From assembly GCA_017618055.1 (NCBI GenBank), contig JAFZVB010000013.1, positions 186,001 through 250,000 of the forward strand: a DNA stretch of 64,000 nt, in the 5' to 3' direction. A program made the position numbers and the translations under genes. This stretch comes from Clostridia bacterium (lineage in GTDB: Bacteria; Bacillota; Clostridia; Christensenellales; CAG-917). This document shows, one piece after another, positions 10,671 to 19,592 of the stretch; the stretch's first letter is position 1; each line of letters opens with the position of its first letter. A model generated the notes under the pieces. The model saw only the letters and a program-made list of their open reading frames with translations. It did no database searches and was not told the DNA's origin.

Positions 10671-11207
10671 ATGGATCCAGTTTATTCAGTAAATATTGAA
10701 GGTTATATTACAGACCTACCTATCTTAACATTACCAAGTGGTGTAAAAATTTGTTTCTTTAATTTACACGGAAACCAAGAACTCACAGAGCATTGTGGAA
10801 AGATGCTTGCAAAGAAATTAGAAGGTTGCGATGTTGTTTTAACAGCAGAATCCAAAGGATTACAACTTGCTCACGTTGTTGCAAGAGAACTTGGACAACA
10901 CTATTATGCAGTATGTCGTAAGTCTAAGAAATTATATATGCAAGATGGTATTCAAACATCTATTAAATCCATAACAACTGGCGATGTACAAAATCTTTAT
11001 TTAAGCAAGCATGACGCAGACTTAATTAGAGGCAAGAAAGTTGCTATAGTTGATGACGTTGTTTCGACTGGTGGCAGCCTACACGGCATGGAGACAGTAA
11101 TTAAGGAAGCAGGAGGAGAAATATACAAGAGAGGTTTCGTTCTTGCTGAGGGAGACGCTGTGAAGCTTGATAACATAGTATATCTTGCAAGTATACCTAT
11201 TCTGTAA
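10671..11207 (+). CDS. Adenine phosphoribosyltransferase-like protein
   Basis: Type I phosphoribosyltransferase of 178 residues. The PRPP-binding loop is VAIVDDVVSTGGSL near residues 125-138, and an N-terminal segment (VVLTAESKGLQLAHVVAREL) resembles adenine or xanthine PRTs. It should transfer a phosphoribosyl group from PRPP to a purine base, but the base cannot be decided from sequence. PurR-type regulators are longer and carry a DNA-binding domain that is absent here. SD AAGGAG lies 7 nt before ATG. It is a single gene that converges on the opp operon. Confidence 0.75.
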   Translation: MDPVYSVNIEGYITDLPILTLPSGVKICFFNLHGNQELTEHCGKMLAKKLEGCDVVLTAESKGLQLAHVVARELGQHYYAVCRKSKKLYMQDGIQTSIKSITTGDVQNLYLSKHDADLIRGKKVAIVDDVVSTGGSLHGMETVIKEAGGEIYKRGFVLAEGDAVKLDNIVYLASIPIL

Positions 11208-11232
11208 TTTTTTTTTAAAATATTTGTTATAC

Positions 11233-11261
11233 AAAAAAGGGGAACTTTTCAGCTCCCCTTT
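11233..11261 (-). terminator. Rho-independent terminator of the opp operon
   Basis: An 8-bp perfect stem (AAAGGGGA at 11236-11243 with TCCCCTTT at 11254-11261) has a 10-nt loop. On the minus strand it is followed by a run of T (11233-11238). It lies about 28 nt past the oppA stop. On the plus strand there is no T-run, so it serves mainly oppA. Confidence 0.85.
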
Positions 11262-11288
11262 AATGTTACTTAATTTAGCAAACTCGAA

Positions 11289-13118
11289 TTATTTTCCGAA
11301 TTGTGCGTCATTGTTTCCTGAACCTGTTGTCCACATATCTAAGAATGAGATTGGGTCATTGTAGTCACCTAACCAACCGTTTCTTGCGATTGTGTAGTCA
11401 CCTTCTTTTCTTGTATCAAGGAATGTGTTCCATTCTTGATTTTGAAGTGACATATCAATACCAACAAGTTTGAATCTTCCTTGGATGTATTCACCAATAA
11501 CCTTGTGGCCTTCAGATGTATTATATAAGTATGTCATCTTTGGGAAGTTTGTGAATTTTACTTGGCCATTATCTTCTGTGTATGTGTAATACTTCTTTAA
11601 TGTTGTGATTGCGCTTTGTACATTAGAAGCAAAGTCTGCCTTTGCAACACTGTAATAACCATAGTTTGCACCACTCTTGTTTGCATTCTTATAGAATTCT
11701 GTTACACCATCTGCATCTGTTAATCCCATTGCAACGAAAGAAGCTGCTGGAACTTGTCCTGCTTGACCAATTTCTTCAACGATGTAGTTTCTGTCTATTA
11801 ATAATGAGAGTGCTTTACGAACTTCTTTAAGAGCATTTGCTATTTCAGCATCTGTCTTTCCATTTGTGTAAGAAGATGGAAGGATATCCATATTGTTATT
11901 GAAGATTACATAATATGTTCCTAATTGTCCATCTACATGGAATTCTGTTGGGTAAGTTGTCTTTAATGTTGCGATTTCTTCTGTTGGAACATCATCGATG
12001 AAGTCATAATCACCATTCTTATAACCTGCTAAGTCATTAACAGAATCGTCAGAAAGTTTGTTTGTGATTTTCTTCATTGAAACATTTGTTGCATCCCAAT
12101 ATAAATCGTTCTTCTCGAAGACCATCTTATTATTGTGATCCCAAGATGTGAGCTTATAAGCACCATTTCCAATATATGTATTTACCTTTGTTGCCCATGC
12201 TTCATCTGTATAAGCAACTGCTGGAACTGGGAAGTATGTTGGGAATGCACATAATTCTAAGAAGTATGTTACATCAACTGGTAATACAACCTTGATTGTC
12301 CCTGCGGCATCATCTACAGTAACATTTAATTGACCATCTGCATAACCATCGATTACTTCAAACATATAACCATAGTCTGCTGCTGTTTCTTCATCAATTG
12401 CTCTATCCCAAGCTTTCTTGAAATCGGATGCTTTTAATGCTGTTCCATCTGACCATGTTAATCCTGATCTAAGAGTGAATGTATATTCTGTCTTACCATT
12501 TTCTAATGTGACCTTTGTTGGTGCGCTTACTGCACAGTCTGGTTCAAGAACTAATTCGCCATGACTATCTAAATTCCAGCGATATAATCCAGAGAAGCAA
12601 TGGCTGATAATTGTTGCACCATCAACTGCACTATTTAATGCTGGGTCGATTGAGTCTGGTTCTGATGCAAGAACAACATTAATGTTTGTATCGGAACCAC
12701 CAACTAATGTATTCTTGAAGAACTTGTATCCAAGTGGTGAACTGAAGAAACCTGTGATGTTGGATTTAACCATATATAAATCTGTATAATAATATAGTGG
12801 TACGATACATCCTGTGTCCATTAAAAGATCTTCAGCTTTGTGCATTAAAGCAAAACGCTTTGTTGCATCTGATTCACCCTTAATATATTCAATAAGCTTA
12901 TCATATGTTTGTGCCCATGTTCCGTTTGTAACAGACTTGTCAGCATAACCATCGATAGAACTAAGATCCATTGAATATACTGCAACTTTAGATAAATCTC
13001 TTTCTTTTGCAGATTCAGAAGAATCTGAACCTTTCTTCTTTGAACATGCAGCAAATGTTACAGCTAAAACTGCTATTAATAATACTGCTATCAAAGCAAC
13101 GATAATTTTCTTTTTCAT
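11289..13118 (-). CDS. oppA: Oligopeptide-binding lipoprotein with permuted domain order
   Basis: Extracellular peptide-binding lipoprotein (SBP_bac_5/OppA class), 609 residues. A signal peptide is followed by the lipobox FAAC with Cys25. The order of segments is unusual. Residues 65-138 (WAQTYDKLIEYIK, then AEDLLMDTGCIVPLYYYTD, then PLGYKFFKN) match what is normally the C-terminal end of OppA. The usual mature N-terminus (NVVLASEPDSIDPAL) begins only at about residue 146. The protein stops at DMWTTGSGNNDAQFGK, where an ordinary OppA would continue into the segment found here at the front. This looks like a natural circular permutation. SD AAGGAG precedes ATG. It is the last gene of the opp operon. 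Confidence 0.9.
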   Translation of the reverse strand: MKKKIIVALIAVLLIAVLAVTFAACSKKKGSDSSESAKERDLSKVAVYSMDLSSIDGYADKSVTNGTWAQTYDKLIEYIKGESDATKRFALMHKAEDLLMDTGCIVPLYYYTDLYMVKSNITGFFSSPLGYKFFKNTLVGGSDTNINVVLASEPDSIDPALNSAVDGATIISHCFSGLYRWNLDSHGELVLEPDCAVSAPTKVTLENGKTEYTFTLRSGLTWSDGTALKASDFKKAWDRAIDEETAADYGYMFEVIDGYADGQLNVTVDDAAGTIKVVLPVDVTYFLELCAFPTYFPVPAVAYTDEAWATKVNTYIGNGAYKLTSWDHNNKMVFEKNDLYWDATNVSMKKITNKLSDDSVNDLAGYKNGDYDFIDDVPTEEIATLKTTYPTEFHVDGQLGTYYVIFNNNMDILPSSYTNGKTDAEIANALKEVRKALSLLIDRNYIVEEIGQAGQVPAASFVAMGLTDADGVTEFYKNANKSGANYGYYSVAKADFASNVQSAITTLKKYYTYTEDNGQVKFTNFPKMTYLYNTSEGHKVIGEYIQGRFKLVGIDMSLQNQEWNTFLDTRKEGDYTIARNGWLGDYNDPISFLDMWTTGSGNNDAQFGK

Positions 13119-13173
13119 TTTTTTTGTCTCCTTTTCTAATTTTTATCCCGTTTGGATATTTTTTGTTTTTTAT

Positions 13174-14265
13174 TTATTGTTCAGGTTTATCCTGTTCAAT
13201 ATCTGAATTATTTTGTGAAGAGTTTTCTTCTTGAGTTCTCTTCAATTGTCCATATTTATAACATGCAACAAATCTACCTGGTTCAACTTCTTCAAGTTTT
13301 GGCATTTCAATTGCACACTCATCTCCTGCAATTGGACATCTAGTTCTAAATGGACATCCAGAAGGTGCATTTAATGGACTTGGAATATCTCCTTCTAGTA
13401 ATATTCTTTGAGATGATTTTGCTGTATCTGGATCTGGAACTGGAACTGCTGACATAAGAGTAACAGTATATGGATGTAAAGGTTTATCACAAATTACATC
13501 TGCGTCTGCAAGTTCAACTACTCTTCCTAGATACATAACAGCAATACGATCTGATATATGTCTTACAACTAATATGTCATGCGCAATAAACATTAATGTT
13601 AAACCAAGTTTTTCTTGTAATTCTTCAAACATATTAATTACCTGCGCTTGAATTGAAACGTCTAGCGCACTTACAGGTTCATCACAAATAATAAAATCAG
13701 GATTTACAGCCAATGCTCTAGCTATTCCAATACGTTGTCTTTGCCCACCAGAGAACTCATGTGGATAACGTGTTGCATGCTCTTCAGGCAAACCAACTAG
13801 TCCCATTAATTCTAAAACTTTTTTCTTTCTTTCTTTTTTGCCTTTGCATAATCTATGAACATCCAAAGGTTCTCCAACAATATCTTCAACCGTCATTCTT
13901 GGATTAAGTGATGAATATGGATCTTGAAAAACCATTGTAGTTTTTAGACGGAAATTGTTGATATCTTGTTTTGTTTTAATTTCTTTATTCTTGTAGAAGA
14001 TTTTCCCGCTGGTTGGTTTATATAGATACATAAGGGTTCTTCCTAGAGTTGTCTTACCACATCCAGATTCACCAACTACACCCAAAGTTTCACCTTTCAT
14101 AATAGAGAAAGATACATCATCTACGGCCTTTAATTTTTTACTTTTAAATAATCCGCTTGGAATATCAAAGTATTCCTTAAGACCCTCTATACGAACCAAT
14201 TCTTCTTTTTCTTCAACAGGAGTTTCGTTTTCTAGCATATCATTCTTTTCGATATTTTCATCCAT
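13174..14265 (-). CDS. oppF: Oligopeptide ABC transporter ATPase OppF
   Basis: ABC ATPase of 363 residues that energises peptide import with OppD. Visible are Walker A (GESGCGKT), the signature FSGGQRQR and Walker B (FIICDEPVSALD). The C-terminal oligopeptide domain has a cysteine pattern (SGCPFRTRCPIAGDEC) of the kind that binds an iron-sulphur cluster in some Dpp/Opp ATPases. An acidic N-terminal leader of about 22 residues precedes the domain. The start has GGAGG upstream and overlaps oppD by 8 nt. A gap of 55 nt follows before oppA. Confidence 0.95.
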   Translation of the reverse strand: MDENIEKNDMLENETPVEEKEELVRIEGLKEYFDIPSGLFKSKKLKAVDDVSFSIMKGETLGVVGESGCGKTTLGRTLMYLYKPTSGKIFYKNKEIKTKQDINNFRLKTTMVFQDPYSSLNPRMTVEDIVGEPLDVHRLCKGKKERKKKVLELMGLVGLPEEHATRYPHEFSGGQRQRIGIARALAVNPDFIICDEPVSALDVSIQAQVINMFEELQEKLGLTLMFIAHDILVVRHISDRIAVMYLGRVVELADADVICDKPLHPYTVTLMSAVPVPDPDTAKSSQRILLEGDIPSPLNAPSGCPFRTRCPIAGDECAIEMPKLEEVEPGRFVACYKYGQLKRTQEENSSQNNSDIEQDKPEQ

Positions 14266-15601
14266 TTTCTTTTTCCTCCATTAGAACAACTGATCCATCT
14301 TTTAGACCTTCTAGAACATTCATCCAGCATGTTGCCATATGATCATCATTAATAACTAATCTTTCTGGCATTTCTTCTAAGCATATCTTTAAACAATTAT
14401 TGCAACGTGGTGCAAAAGCACATCCTTTTGGAAGAGCAAGTAAATCCACAGGTGTTCCTTCAATAGAACTTAATTTTCCTTCTGCTTTGCTTCCATAAGG
14501 AATAGATGCAAGTAGTCCTTTTGTATATTCATGTTTTGGGTTATAGAAAATTTCTTCCGCTGTACCTTGTTCACAAATCTTTCCAGCATACATTACTATA
14601 ACTTCATCACACATTTGTGCAATAACACCCAAATCATGTGTAATCATAATGATTGCCATTCCTAATTCTTTTTGAAGTTTTTGCATTAATTCAAGAATTT
14701 GAGCTTGGATTGTAACATCCAAAGCGGTTGTAGGCTCATCAGCGATTAAAATGTCTGGTTCGCATGCAAGTGCCATAGCAATACCTATTCTTTGTCTCAT
14801 ACCACCTGAGAGTTCAAATGGGTATTGTTTTAATCTCTTCTCAGGTTCATTTATTCCTACTAATTGTAACAACTCTATGGCTCTAGCTTTTGCTTGCTTA
14901 CGTGTTCTATTTGTATGTAATAAAATAGCCTCTTGAATTTGATTTCCAATAGTAAAAACTGGATTTAAAGATGTCATTGGATCTTGGAAAATAATAGATA
15001 TATTATTGCCTCTGATTTTTTGCATTCTTTTTTCAGAAACTCCTACCAATTCTTCGTTCTTAAACTTTACACTTCCACCAACAACTTCTCCTGGAGGTGA
15101 AAGGATTTGCATAATTGAATAAGCAGTAACTGATTTGCCAGAACCAGATTCTCCAACAATACCCAAAACCTTTCCTTTATTTAAATTAAAAGATATTCCA
15201 TTAACTGCACGGACCTCGCCATTTTCAGTAAAGAATGATGTTCTTAAATTTCTTACCTTTAGAAGTTCATCTTCATGCCATTCTTCATCAGTTTTTTCAA
15301 TATGGCTTTCTAATATTTTATGCTTTTCCTTATCTTGGATAATCTTCATGACGATTCCTAACCCAATTACTGCACATAAGAAGGCAGCTGAAACACCAAA
15401 GATTATTCCTATTAAAACATTTGGAGCATAATTATCTTTATTAACTAACATCATTACTATAAATACAATCCAACCAGCAATAACAAGCCATAAAGCACAA
15501 AATAATAAAATATCAATTAAAGACCTTTTATTTCTCTTCCATTTATAAACAGTAGCTTTTTGAGAGGTGTTTGTATTTTTTTCTTTATCTAATTCACTCA
15601 T
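14258..15601 (-). CDS. oppD: Oligopeptide ABC transporter ATPase OppD with N-terminal TM anchor
   Basis: ABC ATPase of 447 residues. The catalytic part is ordinary: Walker A GESGSGKS at 150-157, signature LSGGMRQR, Walker B ILIADEPTTALD and a C-terminal oligo_HPY region with Cys residues. The family normally starts close to the LLKVRNLRTSFF segment, which is here at about residue 113. The preceding 110 residues hold two hydrophobic helices (about 29-53 and 60-86) and a charged linker. This predicts that the ATPase is itself membrane-anchored. The start at 15601 has SD GGAGGTG, and the extension is in frame with no internal SD seen, so it is probably translated. Confidence 0.93.
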   Translation of the reverse strand: MSELDKEKNTNTSQKATVYKWKRNKRSLIDILLFCALWLVIAGWIVFIVMMLVNKDNYAPNVLIGIIFGVSAAFLCAVIGLGIVMKIIQDKEKHKILESHIEKTDEEWHEDELLKVRNLRTSFFTENGEVRAVNGISFNLNKGKVLGIVGESGSGKSVTAYSIMQILSPPGEVVGGSVKFKNEELVGVSEKRMQKIRGNNISIIFQDPMTSLNPVFTIGNQIQEAILLHTNRTRKQAKARAIELLQLVGINEPEKRLKQYPFELSGGMRQRIGIAMALACEPDILIADEPTTALDVTIQAQILELMQKLQKELGMAIIMITHDLGVIAQMCDEVIVMYAGKICEQGTAEEIFYNPKHEYTKGLLASIPYGSKAEGKLSSIEGTPVDLLALPKGCAFAPRCNNCLKICLEEMPERLVINDDHMATCWMNVLEGLKDGSVVLMEEKENG

Positions 15602-15614
15602 TTAACACCTCCAA

Positions 15615-16688
15615 TTAATCCTTAAGTTTTGGATCAAATGCATCTCTTAAACCATCACCAATTAAATTTAGTGAAAGAACGATAATACAAATGAACAATG
15701 CTGGGATAATCATTCTAAATGGATAAGTAAATACTCCAGCTCTTGCTTCAGAAGCCAACGATCCTAAAGATGGCATAGGTGCAGAAACACCTAGCCCTAA
15801 GAACGATAAGAAACTTTCTGTAAAGATGGCTGATGGTATTTGAAGTGCTGTTGTTATAATAATGATACTTAAACAGTTAGGGATTAAATGCTTTGCAATA
15901 ATTCTACCTGGTTTAGCTCCAATAGATTTAGCAGCAAGAACATATTCTTGTTTCTTTAATGTTAATATTTGTCCTCTTATAAGTCTTGCCATACCTACCC
16001 AGTACAATAAAGCAAATACCAAGAAGATACTGATCATATTTGTACCAAGTTTATCAAAAATGCCAGATGTATTATCACCAAGAACTCTATTTAATACAAC
16101 AGACAATAAAATAATCATAAGCATATCTGGCAACGAATAAATAATATCAACTATTCTCATCATTACCAAATCAACCTTGCCACCAACATATCCTGAAACA
16201 GAACCATATATAAGTCCAATAATCAAAACCAAGATGGAAGCAAAGAAACCTACTGCCAACGAAATTCTTGTCCCGTATACAACACGGATAAAATAATCTC
16301 TTCCTAAACTATCTGTACCAAATAAGTGTGGGAATACCTTTTCTCCATTTGCAATACGTGCTTGCTCTGTTTCTCCATATTGCATTGGTGATAAATTGTT
16401 ATAAGATGCATCTGACCCATACAATGACATACCAAGTTGTTGGTCGTATTTATAAGGCCAAGCAATAGGAATAAATATAACTCCTAAAACTATAATCAAC
16501 ATTAAAACTGCACATGTCATGGCAATTTTATTCTTTGCGAAACGCTTCATTGCATCTCTGAAGAAAGTATGACTGTCCCTCATAAGAGAGGCTTGCATCT
16601 TTTCTTCACTAGTTGCAGGTATAAGTTTATCTGTATTTATTTGAAAAGATAAAAAATTCTTTGTTCTCTTAAATTTTCTTTCAGCCAT
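15615..16688 (-). CDS. oppC: Oligopeptide ABC transporter permease OppC
   Basis: Inner permease of the peptide importer, 357 residues. A cytoplasmic N-terminal stretch of about 55 residues precedes a first TM helix (IAMTCAVLMLIIVLGVIFIP). An outside loop and the BPD_transp_1 domain with five further helices follow. The EAA loop that contacts the ATPases is near VLAAKSIGAKPGRIIAKHL. SD AAGGAGG lies before ATG. It sits 13 nt upstream of oppD and 10 nt downstream of oppB, within one operon. Confidence 0.95.
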   Translation of the reverse strand: MAERKFKRTKNFLSFQINTDKLIPATSEEKMQASLMRDSHTFFRDAMKRFAKNKIAMTCAVLMLIIVLGVIFIPIAWPYKYDQQLGMSLYGSDASYNNLSPMQYGETEQARIANGEKVFPHLFGTDSLGRDYFIRVVYGTRISLAVGFFASILVLIIGLIYGSVSGYVGGKVDLVMMRIVDIIYSLPDMLMIILLSVVLNRVLGDNTSGIFDKLGTNMISIFLVFALLYWVGMARLIRGQILTLKKQEYVLAAKSIGAKPGRIIAKHLIPNCLSIIIITTALQIPSAIFTESFLSFLGLGVSAPMPSLGSLASEARAGVFTYPFRMIIPALFICIIVLSLNLIGDGLRDAFDPKLKD

Positions 16689-16698
16689 AGTTCCCTCC

Positions 16699-17625
16699 TT
16701 AGTTCAAATCAACTCTTGGGTCAACAACTTTATACATAATATCGCTGACAAGGTTCATTAAGACAACCAATGTAGCAAGTACAATTGTAGTACCCATAAT
16801 CAAAGTGTAGTCTCTATTGATAATAGAACTAGTAAATGCTCTTCCAAGTCCTGGGACACTGAAAATTTGTTCAACAACTAAACTACCTGTAACAATATAC
16901 GCAATCATTGGTCCAACATAAGTAATTACAGGAATTAATGCGTTTCTTAAAGTATGTTTATAAATAACACTTAGATTTCCAACACCTTTAGCCTTGGCCG
17001 TTCTAATAAAATCTTGACCCATAATATCCAACATACTCGTTCTAGTAAGACGAGTAATATAGGCTGTTGGATATAAAGCTAAAGCAACGATAGGCATAAC
17101 CATTCCACCCTTCAACGATCCATCAACCGGGAACCAGTTCAGATACAACCCAAAAATAATTAATAGAAATGTACCTATTACAAAGGATGGCATTGCAACT
17201 GATGCGGTTGTAAATAACATAATCGCTTTATCCGCCATTCGTTTTCGGAAAACCGCCGCCGTTGTTCCTAAAATAAGTCCCAAACCAACTGCTAAGAAAG
17301 CAGCTGCGAGACCTAATTTAACGCTTGTTTTCAATCCATCTACTAAAATATCGTTTACAGATCGACCCTTTTGTTTCAAAGATGGTCCAAAATCCAAACG
17401 AATTATATTTTTAAGATAGTTGCCATATTGTTCGATTAGTGGTTTATCTAATCCATATTTTTTATTTAATGCTGCCATTGTTTCAGGACTTACGGACTTT
17501 TCAGAATTGAAAGGACCGCCTGGAATAGCATTCATAACAAAGAAAGTGATTGTAGCAATCAAGAAGATTGTTACAACAGCAATCACGAGTCTTTTAACAA
17601 TAAATAAGACTGTTTTCTTTCCCAT
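16699..17625 (-). CDS. oppB: Oligopeptide ABC transporter permease OppB
   Basis: First gene of the opp operon: a permease of 308 residues with six TM helices. The conserved OppB features are the N-terminal helix (VIAVVTIFLIATITFFVMNAIPG) and the EAA loop (IRTAKAKGVGNLSVIYKHTL). With OppC it forms the membrane channel through which peptides from OppA are imported. The SD-like GGGAGA is rather far (about 12 nt) from the ATG. Its promoter is 90-115 bp upstream. Confidence 0.95.
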   Translation of the reverse strand: MGKKTVLFIVKRLVIAVVTIFLIATITFFVMNAIPGGPFNSEKSVSPETMAALNKKYGLDKPLIEQYGNYLKNIIRLDFGPSLKQKGRSVNDILVDGLKTSVKLGLAAAFLAVGLGLILGTTAAVFRKRMADKAIMLFTTASVAMPSFVIGTFLLIIFGLYLNWFPVDGSLKGGMVMPIVALALYPTAYITRLTRTSMLDIMGQDFIRTAKAKGVGNLSVIYKHTLRNALIPVITYVGPMIAYIVTGSLVVEQIFSVPGLGRAFTSSIINRDYTLIMGTTIVLATLVVLMNLVSDIMYKVVDPRVDLN

Positions 17626-17711
17626 CTAAAACTAAATTCTCCCTAGTTTTGTTTTCAAATAAATATAAGCAAACCCTGTGTGGGCACATATTTCTACCTT
17701 TATAGTTTAAT

Positions 17712-17740
17712 ATTTTATTAGTATTGCTATGCCTTGTCAA
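17712..17740 (-). promoter_or_regulatory. Promoter of the opp operon
   Basis: On the minus strand a consensus -35 TTGACA (17735-17740) and -10 TAAAAT (17712-17717) are spaced exactly 17 bp, giving a 5' leader of about 80 nt for oppB. The whole gap 17626-17950 (325 bp) contains this promoter, the terminator of the neighbouring gene and otherwise A+T-rich sequence with no gene that I can support. Confidence 0.75.
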
Positions 17741-17894
17741 TTTATAAAAAAATATATTCTTTGTAGGTTAAAAGTTAATTTTTACATTTTTGAAAAAATC
17801 AACAATATATGACTGCACTTTAGCCCAATAAAGCACTAAATATTGTATTTAGCAACCATTTCTTTTTGTGATTAATTTATATTTTTAAAGCAAT

Positions 17895-17930
17895 AAAAAA
17901 AGACAAATTGCGCAAAATATGTCTTTTTTT
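17895..17930 (-). terminator. Terminator after the UPF0210 gene (possibly bidirectional)
   Basis: An 11-bp perfect stem (AAAAAAAGACA with TGTCTTTTTTT) has a 14-nt loop. On either strand the hairpin ends in seven T. It lies 20 nt past the stop of the cysK-ACT-UPF0210 operon. Confidence 0.8.
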
Positions 17931-17950
17931 GTGTAAAACTGATAAGTTAA

Positions 17951-19300
17951 TTAGTTTCTATATGAATGAATTGGTGCTGGGATATGTCCTCCTCTATCTA
18001 TGAATGCATCTGCGTTTCCGTTTCCAATATTCATTATTGATGCACGACCAAGCAAACCACCAAACTCAACTTCTCCTTCTTCTTTGCCAATTACTGGTAT
18101 TACTCTAACTGCTGTTGTCTTGCCATTTATAACACCAATTGCTGCCTCATCTGCAATGATTGCAGAAATAGTCTTTGCACTAGTGCTTCCTGGGATGGCT
18201 ATCATGTCTAAACCAACAGAACAAACAGATGTCATGGCTTCGAGTTTATCTATTCCTAATGCGCCAGATTTTACAGCACGAATCATGCCTATATCTTCAG
18301 ATACTGGGATAAATGCACCAGATAATCCTCCAACTCTAGAACTTGCCATAGAACCACCCTTCTTAACTGCATCATTTAGCATAGCTAAACATGCTGTGGT
18401 TCCGTGAGCGCCCACAGATGAAAGTCCCATCTCTTCGAGTACTTCTCCAACACTATCTCCAACTTCTGGTGTAGGGGCTAAAGAGAGGTCTATAATGCCA
18501 AATTCAGCATTAAGTTGCTTTGCCGCTTCCCTTCCAACAAGTTCACCCATTCTTGAAATCTTGAATGCTGTGTTTTTGATAGTCTCGGAAAGAACGGAAC
18601 AATCTTCACCTTTAATTCTCTCGATTGCTGCTTTTACAACTCCTGGTCCGGAGATTCCAACATTGATTACACAATCTCCCTCACTTATTCCGTTAAAGGA
18701 TCCTGCCATGAAAGGATTGTCTTCGACTGCATTTGCAAATACAACAAGTTTTGCACAACCAATGCAATTCTTGTCTTTTGTCTTCTCTGCTGTTTCTTTA
18801 ATGATTTCACCCATTAAACGTACAGCATCCATATTTATACCTGCTTTTGTGGAGCCAACATTTACAGAAGAACATACTACATCTGTTTCGCTTAATACCT
18901 TTGGTATTGTATGTATAAATTCTTCTTCTTGTTTTGTCATGCCCTTTTGAACTATTGCTGTATAACCACCAATGAAATTGATGTTTAATTCCTTTGCTGC
19001 TTTGTCCATAGCAAGAGCGATTTTTTCATAACCACCACTTGCTGCGCCAATTAAACTTATTGGGCTAATAGATAATCTCTTGTTAACAATTGGAATACCA
19101 TACTTTGTTTGAATTCCATCTATGATGGATACAAAGTTTTTGGCTTTGGATGTGAGTTTGTCATAGACCTTTTGAGCAGTTCTATCTGCGTCATCTGTAA
19201 TACAATCGAAAAGAGAAATATGCATCGTGACCGTTCTAATGTCTAGATGCAAGTCTTTAATCATTGTAATAGTTTGAATTATTTCGTTATGATTTAGCAT
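17951..19300 (-). CDS. UPF0210/PFL-family protein (DUF711)
   Basis: Conserved cytoplasmic protein of 449 residues. It starts [26 protein letters not shown] and carries the family segments [36 protein letters not shown] and [23 protein letters not shown]. Length and motifs fit the UPF0210 (DUF711) family, whose biochemical role is not established. As in many Firmicutes it sits directly behind a small ACT-domain gene (10 nt), which suggests that the pair works together, perhaps as an amino-acid-responsive enzyme. The SD is GAGGAG. Confidence 0.9.
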   Translation of the reverse strand: MLNHNEIIQTITMIKDLHLDIRTVTMHISLFDCITDDADRTAQKVYDKLTSKAKNFVSIIDGIQTKYGIPIVNKRLSISPISLIGAASGGYEKIALAMDKAAKELNINFIGGYTAIVQKGMTKQEEEFIHTIPKVLSETDVVCSSVNVGSTKAGINMDAVRLMGEIIKETAEKTKDKNCIGCAKLVVFANAVEDNPFMAGSFNGISEGDCVINVGISGPGVVKAAIERIKGEDCSVLSETIKNTAFKISRMGELVGREAAKQLNAEFGIIDLSLAPTPEVGDSVGEVLEEMGLSSVGAHGTTACLAMLNDAVKKGGSMASSRVGGLSGAFIPVSEDIGMIRAVKSGALGIDKLEAMTSVCSVGLDMIAIPGSTSAKTISAIIADEAAIGVINGKTTAVRVIPVIGKEEGEVEFGGLLGRASIMNIGNGNADAFIDRGGHIPAPIHSYRN

Positions 19301-19310
19301 TTATTACTCC

Positions 19311-19580
19311 TCAAATTCTGTGCATAGAGTTAAAGATATCTTCGTGTTGAACTCTGATCTCAACTTTGAATTCTTTTGCAACTGCGTCTAGTGCCTTGGA
19401 TATATCATCTATTGTCTTGCCTTCACCAATTTCAACTAACATTATCATGGTAAAATATTCGTTTTGCATAACTGTTTGTGAAATATCTATGATATTTGCA
19501 TCTTGCTTATATAATGTCATGGAAACGTTTGCAATGATTCCCTTTGTGTCCTTACCTAATACAGATACTATTGCTCTCAT
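19311..19580 (-). CDS. ACT-domain protein (UPF0237)
   Basis: Single ACT domain of 89 residues that starts MRAIVSVLGKDTKGIIANVSMTL. ACT domains bind amino acids and form dimers that control a partner. An in-frame TTG lies 12 nt upstream, but GGAGG is 5 nt before the ATG at 19580, so that ATG is the start. It is located between cysK and the UPF0210 gene in one operon. A link to sulphur amino acids is suggested only by the cysK neighbour. Confidence 0.88.
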   Translation of the reverse strand: MRAIVSVLGKDTKGIIANVSMTLYKQDANIIDISQTVMQNEYFTMIMLVEIGEGKTIDDISKALDAVAKEFKVEIRVQHEDIFNSMHRI

Positions 19581-19592
19581 GTCATCCTCCAA

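Noticed and set aside
13119-13173. Hairpin between oppF and oppA as an attenuator
   Set aside because: The stem is only 5 bp (TATCC/GGATA) and the T-run is poor, so partial termination cannot be supported.
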